Numbered from the stretch's first letter, positions 15,723 through 23,950 are shown. The stretch is DNA of 64,000 bases from Methylomicrobium lacus LW14 (GCF_000527095.1 NZ_AZUN01000001.1:3485501-3549500), one strand, 5' to 3'. Notes: a model not told the origin generated them from the letters alone. Numbers and translations: made by a program.

Positions 15723-16256
15723 ATGCATCAGCAACTCATCATAGACAAGATTTCAGGCATTCTGTCGGCGACTGATCCGTCCTATGATCAACGCCTGACC
15801 CAGATGCTTGACAACGCCAAACGTATATTTGTTTCAGGCGCCGGTCGTTCCAAGCTCGTCGGCAATTTTTTTGCGATGCGGCTGGTGCATGCCGGTTATG
15901 ATGTCAGCGTTGTGGGTGAGATAGTCACGCCAAGCATCAAAAGCGGCGACTTGTTGATTATCATTTCAGGCTCGGGCGAAACCGAGCAGCTGATAGCCTT
16001 CACGAAAAGTGCGAAAAAAATCGGCGCGGACATTGTGTTGATTTCGGCAAAGAGCAGCTCAACGATAGGCGACATGGCCGATGCGGTATTCCAGATCGGC
16101 CAGGCTGAACAATACGGAAAAGTGATCGGAATGCCGATGGGTACGGTTTTCGAACTGTCGACCCTGTTTTTCCTGGAAGCGACCATTTCTCATATCATCC
16201 ATGAGAAGGGCATCCCGGAAGAAATCATGAGAGAAAGGCACGCTAACTTAGAATAG
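15723..16256 (+). CDS. phi: 6-phospho-3-hexuloisomerase
   Basis: Phi isomerises the Hps product to fructose 6-phosphate. The 177-aa protein is a single SIS (sugar isomerase) domain: FVSGAGRSKLVGNFFAMRL at residues 37-55, the IISGSGETEQL phosphate loop at 80-90, and the C-terminal catalytic helix bearing MRERHANLE. Only 2 bp separate it from hps, an arrangement that fits a stoichiometric pair; in some organisms the two enzymes are fused. A clear intrinsic terminator follows ten bases after the stop, so hps-phi is one transcription unit separate from tkt. Confidence 0.97.
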   Translation: MHQQLIIDKISGILSATDPSYDQRLTQMLDNAKRIFVSGAGRSKLVGNFFAMRLVHAGYDVSVVGEIVTPSIKSGDLLIIISGSGETEQLIAFTKSAKKIGADIVLISAKSSSTIGDMADAVFQIGQAEQYGKVIGMPMGTVFELSTLFFLEATISHIIHEKGIPEEIMRERHANLE

Positions 16257-16265
16257 CGTAAACCC

Positions 16266-16296
16266 AGAACGGGCGGCTCAGGCTGCCCGTTCTTTT
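16266..16296 (+). terminator. Intrinsic terminator of hps-phi
   Basis: AGAACGGGC (16266-16274) pairs perfectly with GCCCGTTCT (16285-16293) over a 10-nt loop, followed by TTTT. Some read-through into tkt is possible because the T run is short. Confidence 0.8.
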
Positions 16297-16376
16297 CTCA
16301 TGTATTTGGCGACGAAATCATCTGACGCTGAATAGGCTGATTAACTCAACATAATTTACCAACGAAGGAGAAGACT

Positions 16377-18371
16377 ATGGCATCGCGCCGTGTATTAGCT
16401 AACGCCATTCGCGCTTTGAGCATGGATGCAGTACAAAAAGCAAATTCGGGCCATCCAGGCGCCCCGATGGGTATGGCGGATATTGCCGAGGTTTTGTGGA
16501 ACGATCATATGCACCACAATCCGGCCAATCCAAAATGGCCAAACCGCGACCGCTTCGTGCTGTCCAATGGCCACGGCTCAATGCTGATTTATTCCCTGTT
16601 GCACCTGACCGGTTACGACTTGTCGATCGATGATCTGAAACAGTTCCGTCAGTTGCACTCCAGAACTCCAGGCCACCCCGAATACGGCTATGCGCCGGGT
16701 GTAGAAACCACGACCGGCCCTCTGGGACAAGGCATTACCAATGCTGTGGGCATGGCGATTGCCGAAAAAGCCCTGGCTGCGAATTTCAATAAAGACGGTC
16801 ATAAAATTGTCGATCACAAGACCTATGTGTTCCTGGGTGACGGCTGCTTGATGGAAGGTATCTCCCATGAAGCCTGCTCACTGGCGGGTACCTTGGGTCT
16901 CGGCAATCTGATCGCATTCTGGGACGACAACGGTATCTCTATCGACGGACACGTCGAAGGCTGGTTTACCGACAATACCCCTAAACGTTTCGAGGCCTAT
17001 GGCTGGCATGTCATTGCCGACGTCGACGGACATGATTCACAAGCGATTGCGAAAGCGATCGAGTTGGCGAAAGTCATGACCGACAAGCCGACGCTGATCT
17101 GCTGCAAAACCACAATCGGTTTCGGTGCGCCGAACAAAGCCGGCAGCCATGCTTGCCACGGCGCTCCGTTGGGCGAAGAAGAAATCAATCTGACCAAGGC
17201 GGCTTTGGGCTGGGATCACGGTCCTTTCGAAGTGCCTGCCGAAGTCTATGCGGGTTGGGACGCGAAAGCGAAAGGCGCGGCGGCCGAGAAAGCCTGGAAC
17301 GAGGCGTTCGCTGCCTATAAAGCGGCCCATCCTGAACTGGCGGCCGAATTCGAACGCCGGATGAGCGGCGAACTGCCTGCGAATTGGCAAGCCGATGCGG
17401 ACAGCTTTGTTGCCTCCGTGAATGCGCAAGCCAAAACCACCGCGACCCGTTTGTCATCGTTGGCATCGATCGAAGGTTATGCGAAATTGCTGCCGGAAAT
17501 TTTCGGCGGTTCGGCCGACCTCGGCTGCTCGAACATGACCGAATGGACCGGTTACAAGCCGATGCGTGCGAACAAGCCGGACGCGAACTATGTGAACTAC
17601 GGCGTGCGCGAATTCGGTATGTCCGCGATCATGAACGGTATCGCCCTGCATGGCGGTCTGGTCCCGTTCGGCGCGACCTTCCTGATGTTCTCCGAGTATG
17701 CGCGTAACGCACTGCGGATGGCCGCATTGATGAAGATCCGTTCGATCTTCGTCTATACCCACGACTCGATTGGTCTGGGCGAAGACGGTCCAACCCACCA
17801 GCCGATCGAGCAAATCGCGACGTTGCGGATGATTCCGACCATGCATGTCTGGCGTCCGTGCGACGCGGTCGAAACGGCGGTGTCCTGGCGCGCGGCGATC
17901 GAACGTAAAGACGGTCCGTCTACGCTGGTGTTCTCACGGCAAAACCTGCCGCATATTCCGCGCAGCGAAGCGCAAATCCAATTGATTTCTCGCGGCGGTT
18001 ATATTCTGAGCGACAGCGAAGGTCAACCGGATGCGATCATCATCGCGACCGGTTCCGAAGTCGAGTTGGCGGTAAAAGCGGCCGACGAACTTCGCGCGAA
18101 AGGCAACAAGATTCGCGTCGTTTCGATGCCGTCCACGAATATCTTCGATGCGCAGGATGCACAATACCGTGAATCGGTATTGCCGGCGGCCGTTACCAAG
18201 CGGGTTGCAGTCGAGGCGGGAGTCACCGAAGGCTGGTGGCGGTATGTCGGCAGCAACGGCCGTATCGTCGGTATCGACCACTTCGGTGAATCGGCGCCGG
18301 CAGGACTGCTTTTCAAGGAGTTTGGCTTCACCGTTGAAAATGTCGTCAAGAACGTGGAAGCTGTACTTTAA
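16377..18371 (+). CDS. tkt: Transketolase
   Basis: Transketolase moves two-carbon units between sugar phosphates with thiamine diphosphate and regenerates ribulose 5-phosphate for Hps. The 664-aa length is standard. The cofactor motif runs from GDG at 154-156 to the DDNGIS stretch at 183-188. The substrate-binding NSGHPGAPMG is at residues 23-32, and the pyrimidine domain has THDSIGLGEDGPTHQP. The ATG has AAGGAG about eight bases upstream. It is 120 bp downstream of phi, beyond a terminator, and may have its own promoter. The next gene downstream encodes the membrane-anchored repeat protein, not another enzyme. Confidence 0.97.
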   Translation: MASRRVLANAIRALSMDAVQKANSGHPGAPMGMADIAEVLWNDHMHHNPANPKWPNRDRFVLSNGHGSMLIYSLLHLTGYDLSIDDLKQFRQLHSRTPGHPEYGYAPGVETTTGPLGQGITNAVGMAIAEKALAANFNKDGHKIVDHKTYVFLGDGCLMEGISHEACSLAGTLGLGNLIAFWDDNGISIDGHVEGWFTDNTPKRFEAYGWHVIADVDGHDSQAIAKAIELAKVMTDKPTLICCKTTIGFGAPNKAGSHACHGAPLGEEEINLTKAALGWDHGPFEVPAEVYAGWDAKAKGAAAEKAWNEAFAAYKAAHPELAAEFERRMSGELPANWQADADSFVASVNAQAKTTATRLSSLASIEGYAKLLPEIFGGSADLGCSNMTEWTGYKPMRANKPDANYVNYGVREFGMSAIMNGIALHGGLVPFGATFLMFSEYARNALRMAALMKIRSIFVYTHDSIGLGEDGPTHQPIEQIATLRMIPTMHVWRPCDAVETAVSWRAAIERKDGPSTLVFSRQNLPHIPRSEAQIQLISRGGYILSDSEGQPDAIIIATGSEVELAVKAADELRAKGNKIRVVSMPSTNIFDAQDAQYRESVLPAAVTKRVAVEAGVTEGWWRYVGSNGRIVGIDHFGESAPAGLLFKEFGFTVENVVKNVEAVL

Positions 18372-18380
18372 TTGAAAAAA

Positions 18381-18405
18381 GACGGGATGACTCGTTCATC
18401 CCGTC
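18381..18405 (+). terminator. Hairpin after tkt
   Basis: GACGGGATGA (18381-18390) pairs with TCATCCCGTC (18396-18405) over a 5-nt loop, ten bases after the tkt stop. A run of A precedes it, but no T run follows, so it may be a weak terminator or an mRNA-stabilising 3' hairpin that leaves the downstream genes at lower expression. Confidence 0.5.
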
Positions 18406-18411
18406 AGTTGA

Positions 18412-18460
18412 CGAGATCCTGGGCATTGCAGAGGCACAACTCGGCGTATACAGGATCTCG
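18412..18460 (+). promoter_or_regulatory. Perfect 10-bp inverted repeat upstream of the repeat-protein genes
   Basis: CGAGATCCTG at 18412-18421 is the exact reverse complement of CAGGATCTCG at 18451-18460, with 29 nt between. It ends 24 bp before the GTG start of the next gene. It could fold as a long-loop leader hairpin or be an operator bound by a dimer. TATACA (18447-18452) overlaps the right arm and might be part of a weak promoter. Confidence 0.45.
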
Positions 18461-18484
18461 ATCCACATACTTGGACTTATTAGG

Positions 18485-19201
18485 GTGAACAACGTGAAAA
18501 TTATAAATATAACGAACGGCGCTTTTGCGGCATTACTGTTGGCCAGTTCTGTTGCGGGTGCGGATGCCCAATATCCGGCGTCCGATTTTCAACCGAAGGT
18601 GCTGTATCAGGATGCCGAATACAAGCATCAAGGCGCATCTGCTGCGACGGCCGCGCCATCCAGCGCAAAGCCGGCAGACTCGAAATATCCGGCGTCCGAT
18701 TTTCAACCGAAAGTCGTTTATTCGGACCCTGGCTATAAGGCGCCCTCTTCAACTGGCGCGGCGGCTGCAAGCAGACCGCAAAACAAATCGGTTGAGAGTT
18801 CATCGGCGGCTGCAGAACAACAGTCGACTGCTGCTGTAGAAGAAGCCAAGCCTGCTGCCGAAGGTAAAAAGGAAGAGTCCAATTTCGTCTATCTGATCGG
18901 ATTGGCGGTACTGGCTTTCGTCGGCGTAGTTTTCTTCAAGAAACAAGCGCGGCCTGAAGGTCATGCGGCGCAAGGTGCTGCGCGCACAGTCGTTGCCGGC
19001 GCAACCGGCGTGGCAAAATACCTGAACCGTAAAGGCGGAACCGGCGTGTCCAGATACCTGGAGCAACACGTCAAATCCGTGGCGGCTTCTGCGCCGCTGA
19101 CCGGCGTTGCCAAGTACATGGCAAGTCAAAAGCCATCTACCGAAAGCGCTTCGTCAAAGCCAGCTTCCCGCGTCGAAAAATATTTGCGCGACCGGGGGTA
19201 A
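18485..19201 (+). CDS. Membrane-anchored GVxKYL-repeat protein of the RuMP cluster
   Basis: No known family is recognised. The 238-aa protein has an N-terminal signal-like segment (residues 1-28), then two copies of YPASDFQPKV plus an aromatic tail (30-41 and 68-79, 38 residues apart), an Ala/Ser/Glu-rich linker, one transmembrane helix (134-151) followed by KKQAR, and a cytoplasmic tail. The positive charges after the helix put the tail inside the cell. The tail holds four heptad motifs: TGVAKYL (174-180), TGVSRYL (186-192), TGVAKYM (206-212) and SRVEKYL (228-234). The gene starts with GTG at 18485 or, better spaced from TAGGG, GTG at 18494. The second repeat gene follows after 3 bp. The architecture suggests a membrane anchor that displays short binding motifs to cytosolic partners. 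Confidence 0.8.
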   Translation: MNNVKIINITNGAFAALLLASSVAGADAQYPASDFQPKVLYQDAEYKHQGASAATAAPSSAKPADSKYPASDFQPKVVYSDPGYKAPSSTGAAAASRPQNKSVESSSAAAEQQSTAAVEEAKPAAEGKKEESNFVYLIGLAVLAFVGVVFFKKQARPEGHAAQGAARTVVAGATGVAKYLNRKGGTGVSRYLEQHVKSVAASAPLTGVAKYMASQKPSTESASSKPASRVEKYLRDRG

Positions 19202-20500
19202 GGGATGGATCAAGCTTACTTGATCAGCTTGGTCGAGGGATTTTATCCCTTCGGTAAGCGATCCAAAACAGGTGCGAAAAAACAGCAAACCTTGACTCAC
19301 TCCGGGGAGATTTACGAACAATCTTCCGGGGTGCCCGCAAAGGCGCCGGTCATGGAAACCAATACCGGCGTGTCGCGCTACCTTCGGAGCCGGCCCGTCG
19401 ACTCCGGTGTGTCGGCGTATCTGAAAAAGAGCAACGCGCAACCGATGAGTGGCGTCGGTAAATACCTGGTGACGCAGTCGATCAAAGTCCGGGAAGTGAC
19501 CCGCGTGAGCGGCGTCAGCAAATATCTGGCGCGCTTCGACAGCGAAACGTCTGCCAGCGGTGTCGCCAAATATGTCGCCAAGCAAATCATCCAAACCCAA
19601 TATCTGCCCAAACGCACCCGTGTCGGCAGATATATTACCCGCCAGGAAATCGCCGAAGCGAAGCTCGCCGCATTGACAGGCGTCGCGAAATACCAGGCCG
19701 AGCAGGATTTACTGCAAAGAAAAATCGACGCGCAAAAACTGATCGAACATTATCGTGAAGAAGAGGCGCGCATCGCTGCCGAAAAGGCGGCGCTTGCGGC
19801 TCAGCAGGAAGCGGTCGTGGAGCAGGCGCAGCCTGCCGAAGTTCAGGAGACGCCGGCAGAAACCAGAGTCGGACGCTATTTGCAGCAAAAAGCGAAAATT
19901 GACGACGAAAAGCCGGCCGTCAGCAAGGTTGCCAAATATATTGCGCAGCAAGTCGTTCGGGATAGTCTGAAACCCCGTCAAAGCGGCGTTGCCAGATACC
20001 TTGCGAAAAGCCGAGTCTATACGGCAAAACCGGTCGTGAGCCGTGTTGCCAAATATCTGGAAACGCAGGCCGTACTTGCCAAAACCAAGCCGGCATTTTC
20101 GGGGGTTGCAAAGTATTTGATCAAACAAAGGCTGGCGTTGCCCAGCAAGCCGGCCAAAGTCAGCGGGGTAACAAAGTATCTTGTTCAGCACGCGCAGACC
20201 GTCGGTGACATCGCTGTTGCGGCGAAAAGCCCCGTCAAGCAGGCGTTTGTGTTGACCGGTGTTGCCAAATATCTGAGTCTGCAAAACGAGGCGGCTCAAG
20301 TGTTGGCGAGTCAGGCCGATGTTCCGGCCGAGATCTGTTTGGAAGGCGAATTCATTCCGGCGGCGGAAGCCCTGGAAAATGAGTCGGCTAAGCCTAAAAA
20401 AGTCAGGTCGACCCGGGTTTCTAAATATATCAATGAGCACCAGGCGGCGGCAAAAAATGAAGCCGGTGCCAAAAAGCCGACAGGTGTCGATAAGTACCTG
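19004..20500 (+). repeat. Coding array of twenty GVxKYL heptad motifs across two genes
   Basis: Four motifs lie in the membrane-anchored protein and sixteen in the soluble one. The consensus is [ST]-[GR]-V-[ASG]-[KR]-Y-[LI]. Start residues in the soluble protein are 54, 67, 82, 102, 118, 138, 158, 220, 240, 260, 279, 299, 320, 351, 403 and 426. The commonest spacing is 19-21 residues. The DNA of the copies differs widely, so selection acts on the protein motif and this is not a recent DNA expansion. Confidence 0.85.
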
Positions 20501-20515
20501 TTGCAATCTGCATAA
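19205..20515 (+). CDS. Soluble protein with sixteen GVxKYL repeats, in the RuMP cluster
   Basis: No known family is recognised. The 436-aa protein lacks a signal peptide and membrane spans, so it should be cytosolic. It consists of sixteen heptad motifs ([ST][GR]V[AS][KR]YL) set in charged, Lys/Gln/Ala-rich linkers, usually 20 residues apart. One long interruption at about 165-219 is a Glu/Ala-rich probable coiled coil. A second, at about 358-402, contains the only cysteine. Linkers look flexible or helical rather than globular. The ATG follows the previous gene's TAA by 3 bp with AAGGG just before it, so the two are translationally linked. A good terminator follows. The design recalls multivalent linker proteins such as CsoS2 or EPYC1 that gather an enzyme, but no sequence relation to those is claimed. 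Confidence 0.85.
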   Translation: MDQAYLISLVEGFYPFGKRSKTGAKKQQTLTHSGEIYEQSSGVPAKAPVMETNTGVSRYLRSRPVDSGVSAYLKKSNAQPMSGVGKYLVTQSIKVREVTRVSGVSKYLARFDSETSASGVAKYVAKQIIQTQYLPKRTRVGRYITRQEIAEAKLAALTGVAKYQAEQDLLQRKIDAQKLIEHYREEEARIAAEKAALAAQQEAVVEQAQPAEVQETPAETRVGRYLQQKAKIDDEKPAVSKVAKYIAQQVVRDSLKPRQSGVARYLAKSRVYTAKPVVSRVAKYLETQAVLAKTKPAFSGVAKYLIKQRLALPSKPAKVSGVTKYLVQHAQTVGDIAVAAKSPVKQAFVLTGVAKYLSLQNEAAQVLASQADVPAEICLEGEFIPAAEALENESAKPKKVRSTRVSKYINEHQAAAKNEAGAKKPTGVDKYLLQSA

Positions 20516-20526
20516 CCCAAGATATT

Positions 20527-20570
20527 GAGCCTGCGTTCGACCAGCGCGAATACAGGCTCTTTATTTTGTT
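20527..20570 (+). terminator. Intrinsic terminator after the repeat-protein genes
   Basis: GAGCCTG (20527-20533) pairs with CAGGCTC (20553-20559); inside, TTCG and CGAA can extend the stem. TTTATTTTGTT follows directly. It closes the tkt/repeat-protein unit and separates it from tal. Confidence 0.8.
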
Positions 20571-20833
20571 CCAATCACGCTGGCCTGTCGCCAGGCGCCT
20601 ACGTCTGTGGGCCTCATCTCTCCCTATTACGTCAAAATGGGGCTCTGCGGCCCGGCTTACCGCTATCGCGGCTCCTCTCCTCCTAGAATCCATATCGGGC
20701 CGGCAGAGCATCGACTCATTTCTCACTCCGCAATTGTCTTCCTTAGCAAAGCCCGCACAATGCGATATGGCCCGCCGTATGGGGGCATTCATCTAACTGT
20801 GATCGAAACCGCGGCTGAAACCTGCTCCGTAAT
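20571..20833. other. Non-coding stretch upstream of tal
   Basis: About 260 bp without a convincing gene. Open frames on both strands (for example 20430-20792 minus) lack ribosome sites and run through the terminator or the coding region of the repeat gene. A small hairpin GCCTG/CAGGC lies near 20583-20596. Nothing else was identified. Confidence 0.5.
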
Positions 20834-20860
20834 TTGACTCATTCAGTAGTGTCGTATAAA
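20834..20860 (+). promoter_or_regulatory. Candidate promoter of tal
   Basis: TTGACT (20834-20839) and TATAAA (20855-20860) match the -35 and -10 boxes well, but the 15-bp spacing is shorter than the ideal 17. The tal ATG lies 65 bp downstream. Confidence 0.45.
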
Positions 20861-20925
20861 CACGAAATATGGTAATATTTCGGAGGCATTTGTTATTTTA
20901 ATTATAAATTTGTAAGGTGCATATT

Positions 20926-21927
20926 ATGGCTAAGAATTTACTAGAACAACTCCGGGAAATGACCATCGTTGTTGCTGACACCGGGGACATCCAGGCTATT
21001 GAAACCTTCAAACCTCGCGATGCGACCACCAACCCTTCTCTGATCACCGCGGCGGCGCAAATGCCGCAATATCAAAGCATCGTTGACGATACCCTAAAGG
21101 GTGCGCGCGACACTTTGGGTCGTGATGCGGCGCCTGCACTGGTGGCTAACCTGGCGTTCGACCGTCTGGCGGTTTCCTTCGGTTTGAAAATTCTCGAAAT
21201 CATCCCGGGCCGTGTTTCAACCGAAGTCGATGCGCGTCTGTCTTACGACACCGAAGCGACGATCGCCAAAGGCCGCGAAATCATCGCGCAATATGAAGCA
21301 GCCGGTATTTCGAAAGACCGCGTCCTGATCAAAATCGCTTCGACCTGGGAAGGCATTCAAGCCGCCGCGGTTCTGGAAAAAGAAGGCATTCATTGTAACC
21401 TGACCCTGTTGTTCGGCATTCACCAAGCGATCGCTTGCGCCGAAAACGGCATTACCCTGATTTCGCCATTCGTCGGCCGCATCCTGGACTGGTACAAGAA
21501 AGATACCGGTCGCGACTCTTATGCGCCAGCCGAAGATCCAGGCGTTGTTTCCGTGACCTCGATCTACAACTATTACAAGAAATTCGGTTACAAGACCGAA
21601 GTGATGGGTGCGAGCTTCCGTAATGTCGGCGAAATCACCGAATTGGCCGGTTCCGACCTGTTGACCATCGCGCCATCGCTGTTGGCCGAACTGCAATCCA
21701 CCGAAGGCGAATTGCCGCGTAAACTGGATCCTGCCAAAGCCGCCAGCATGCAAATCGAAAAAATCACGATGGACCGCGCGACTTTCGATCGCATGCACGA
21801 AGAAAACCGCATGGCGAACGACAAGCTGGCCGAAGGCATCGTCGGCTTCGAAAAGGCACTGGTATCTCTGGAAGATCTGTTGGCCAAGCGTTTGGCCGAG
21901 CTGGAAAACCAGTTGGAAACCGCGTAA
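20926..21927 (+). CDS. tal: Transaldolase
   Basis: Transaldolase transfers a dihydroxyacetone unit between sugar phosphates and works with transketolase to regenerate the RuMP acceptor. The 333-aa protein is of the TalB-like class: DATTNPSLI at 32-40, the Schiff-base lysine Lys136 in LIKIAST, CNLTLLF, and the GASFRN phosphate loop. A helical C-terminal extension ends KRLAELENQLETA. The ATG at 20926 is chosen over an in-frame GTG three codons earlier because AAGGTG then sits at normal distance. fba follows in the same direction after 111 bp containing a hairpin. Confidence 0.96.
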   Translation: MAKNLLEQLREMTIVVADTGDIQAIETFKPRDATTNPSLITAAAQMPQYQSIVDDTLKGARDTLGRDAAPALVANLAFDRLAVSFGLKILEIIPGRVSTEVDARLSYDTEATIAKGREIIAQYEAAGISKDRVLIKIASTWEGIQAAAVLEKEGIHCNLTLLFGIHQAIACAENGITLISPFVGRILDWYKKDTGRDSYAPAEDPGVVSVTSIYNYYKKFGYKTEVMGASFRNVGEITELAGSDLLTIAPSLLAELQSTEGELPRKLDPAKAASMQIEKITMDRATFDRMHEENRMANDKLAEGIVGFEKALVSLEDLLAKRLAELENQLETA

Positions 21928-21946
21928 GCATAAACGATGATAATCT

Positions 21947-21971
21947 CCGGCATCGGCTCGTCCGGTGCCGG
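21947..21971 (+). terminator. Hairpin between tal and fba
   Basis: CCGGCATCGG (21947-21956) pairs with CCGGTGCCGG (21962-21971), with one wobble and a 5-nt loop. AAATTTG follows rather than a T run, so partial termination or RNA processing between tal and fba is more likely than a full stop. Confidence 0.45.
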
Positions 21972-22038
21972 AAATTTGAAGGCACTCTAAATACGGCGTG
22001 GTGTGCGCATCGGCGCCTATCAATTCTTACAGTCCAAT

Positions 22039-23118
22039 ATGTCAAACAAAATTTTAGATGTAGTTAAACCCGGTGTCGTGACCGGTGAAGATGTGCAGAA
22101 AGTCTTTGCGATCTGCAAAGAAAACAAACTTGCATTGCCAGCGGTCAACGTGATCAACACCGATTCGATCAATGCGGTGCTGGAAGCGGCGGCAAAAGCC
22201 AAGTCTGCGGTGATCGTGCAGTTTTCAAACGGCGGCGCACAATTTGTCGCCGGTAAGGGGCTGAAGCTGGAAGGTCAAAAGACCGCGATTTTGGGCGCGA
22301 TTTCGGGTGCGAAACACGTTCATCTGATGGCCGAATACTACGGCGTTCCGGTTATTTTGCACACCGATCATGCGGCGAAAAAACTGCTGCCATGGATCGA
22401 CGGCCTGTTGGACGCCGGCGAGAAACACTTCGCGGAAACCGGCAAGCCTTTGTTCAGCTCGCACATGCTGGACCTGTCCGAAGAAAGCCTGAAAGAAAAC
22501 ATCGAGATTTGCGGCGAATACCTGAAGCGTATGTCCAAGATGGGCATGACTTTGGAAATCGAACTGGGCGTGACCGGCGGTGAAGAAGACGGCGTCGATA
22601 ACTCCGATTTGGATCATTCGATGTTGTACACGCAACCGGAAGACGTCGCCTATGCCTATGAGCATTTGAGCAAGATCAGCGATCGATTCACGATTGCGGC
22701 CTCGTTCGGCAACGTACACGGCGTTTACAAGCCGGGCAACGTCAAATTGACTCCGAAGATTCTGGACAACTCACAAAAATATGTGTCCGAAAAATTCAAT
22801 CTGCCGGCCAAGACCTTGAACTTCGTCTTCCACGGCGGTTCAGGTTCAACTCCGGAAGAAATCGCGGAATCGATCAGCTACGGCGTCGTCAAGATGAATA
22901 TCGATACCGATACCCAATGGGCGACCTGGGAAGGCATCATGAATTTCTACAAGAAAAATGAAGGCTACCTGCAAGGTCAAATCGGCAACCCGGAAGGCGA
23001 CGACAAGCCGAACAAGAAGTACTACGATCCTCGCGTTTGGCAACGTGAAGGCGAACTCGGCATGGTCGCACGTCTGCAACAGGCGTTCCAAGACCTGAAT
23101 TCGGTCAATTCGCTATAA
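22039..23118 (+). CDS. fba: Class II fructose-bisphosphate aldolase
   Basis: This zinc-dependent aldolase cleaves fructose 1,6-bisphosphate to DHAP and glyceraldehyde 3-phosphate, the cleavage phase of the RuMP pathway in its glycolytic variant. The 359-aa length and sequence match class IIA enzymes such as E. coli FbaA. Metal-binding HTDH is at 108-111; the ELGVTGGEEDGVDN loop and the HGGSGST phosphate loop are present. The start at ATG 22039 gives MSNKILDVVKPGV, as in relatives; twelve upstream codons are open but not conserved. A strong terminator follows. No phosphofructokinase gene is in the window. Confidence 0.96.
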   Translation: MSNKILDVVKPGVVTGEDVQKVFAICKENKLALPAVNVINTDSINAVLEAAAKAKSAVIVQFSNGGAQFVAGKGLKLEGQKTAILGAISGAKHVHLMAEYYGVPVILHTDHAAKKLLPWIDGLLDAGEKHFAETGKPLFSSHMLDLSEESLKENIEICGEYLKRMSKMGMTLEIELGVTGGEEDGVDNSDLDHSMLYTQPEDVAYAYEHLSKISDRFTIAASFGNVHGVYKPGNVKLTPKILDNSQKYVSEKFNLPAKTLNFVFHGGSGSTPEEIAESISYGVVKMNIDTDTQWATWEGIMNFYKKNEGYLQGQIGNPEGDDKPNKKYYDPRVWQREGELGMVARLQQAFQDLNSVNSL

Positions 23119-23128
23119 TATCGCCAAA

Positions 23129-23161
23129 AAATCACAGGCTTATCGCGTAAGCCTGTGATTT
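23129..23161 (+). terminator. Strong terminator after fba
   Basis: AAATCACAGGCTTA (23129-23142) pairs perfectly with TAAGCCTGTGATTT (23148-23161) over a TCGCG loop, followed by CCTCTT. The A/T-rich ends let it act on both strands, so it may also end the convergent pterin dehydratase gene. Confidence 0.85.
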
Positions 23162-23209
23162 CCTCTTGGGATACTCCCTTTTGTATCCTTATCTATCGTT
23201 CTCGCTGAA

Positions 23210-23593
23210 TCAATCGTATTTGATATATTTGAAGCGCGGGTCGTCGGGTGTTCCTTCCAGTGCGCCGCCTTCCTTGCCCGGCTGCCACATGATCACTTCC
23301 TCGATTTTGCGCGCCAGTTCGAAGTCCTTGTTCGTAATGCCCTTAGCGGCATGATTCACCAGCTTGACGATTACAAAAGCATAGGAAACGGTCAAGTCGG
23401 GGTGATGAAAAGCGGCTTCCGCCAGATGGCCGACCGTATTCACGACCATCAGCGTACCTTTCCAGCCGCTGGTTTTGTATTTGCGCCGAATCCAGCCGTT
23501 TTCAAGATACCAGTGCGGTAGTTCTTCCTTCAGCCGCTCTTCAACTTCGCTGTCTGTATAAGTGTCTTCGTGTTTGCGTTCGCGCCAGCCCAT
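23210..23593 (-). CDS. phhB: Pterin-4a-carbinolamine dehydratase family protein
   Basis: The enzyme dehydrates 4a-hydroxytetrahydrobiopterin-type pterins. The 127-aa protein carries the family signature around GHLAEAAFHHPDLTVSYAFV, with the two catalytic histidines of the HHP triplet, followed by NHAAKGIT. It has extra residues at both ends compared with the shortest family members. No phenylalanine hydroxylase gene is adjacent, so its role may be pterin recycling or an alternative pterin pathway; methylotrophs use a modified pterin, tetrahydromethanopterin, but a link is only a guess. It is convergent with fba. Confidence 0.88.
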   Translation of the reverse strand: MGWRERKHEDTYTDSEVEERLKEELPHWYLENGWIRRKYKTSGWKGTLMVVNTVGHLAEAAFHHPDLTVSYAFVIVKLVNHAAKGITNKDFELARKIEEVIMWQPGKEGGALEGTPDDPRFKYIKYD

Positions 23594-23950
23594 GATAAAA
23601 GCTCCTGTCCGGTGAAAGATGAGTCTTCGATTGTAAACGATTTGGCATTATCCGGAAAAAATAATGCGTGATGAAGGCGGTTTGCGTGTTAGCCGGTCAG
23701 GCGAAATGACGGGAAGCGACTCAAGGCAGGTGTCGGGGTGAAAAAAGTTAAGAGAATAATTATGAAACTTTTCTTAACTCGCGTTGTTTAGTAGTTACGA
23801 GAGATGTGTAAAGATCGACTTTGAACTACAGTTTTAATAGAGGAGAGGTGGTCCGTAGCTGATCGGCAGAGGAGCCTTTCTTCGCGCCACATGCTGTGAC
23901 TCGCAGCCTGCCGGCGTGAAGCGCTATATTGAGATTCTTAAAGGAAGGAC
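23594..23950. promoter_or_regulatory. Long untranslated region before a 49-aa membrane protein
   Basis: This stretch of about 360 bp contains an inverted repeat, AGTTAAGA (23746-23753) with TCTTAACT (23772-23779), in an AT-rich setting, and several purine-rich GGAGAGG/GGAGCC segments nearer the gene. It could be a regulated leader or contain a small RNA, but no known riboswitch or RNA family was recognised. Confidence 0.35.

Noticed and set aside
20430..20792. 120-aa frame upstream of tal on the minus strand
   Set aside because: It runs through the terminator and the end of the repeat-protein gene and has no start signals.
23762..23791. Nine-codon leader peptide frame
   Set aside because: ATG with MKLFLTRVV and stop exists, but no ribosome site or attenuator pattern supports it.
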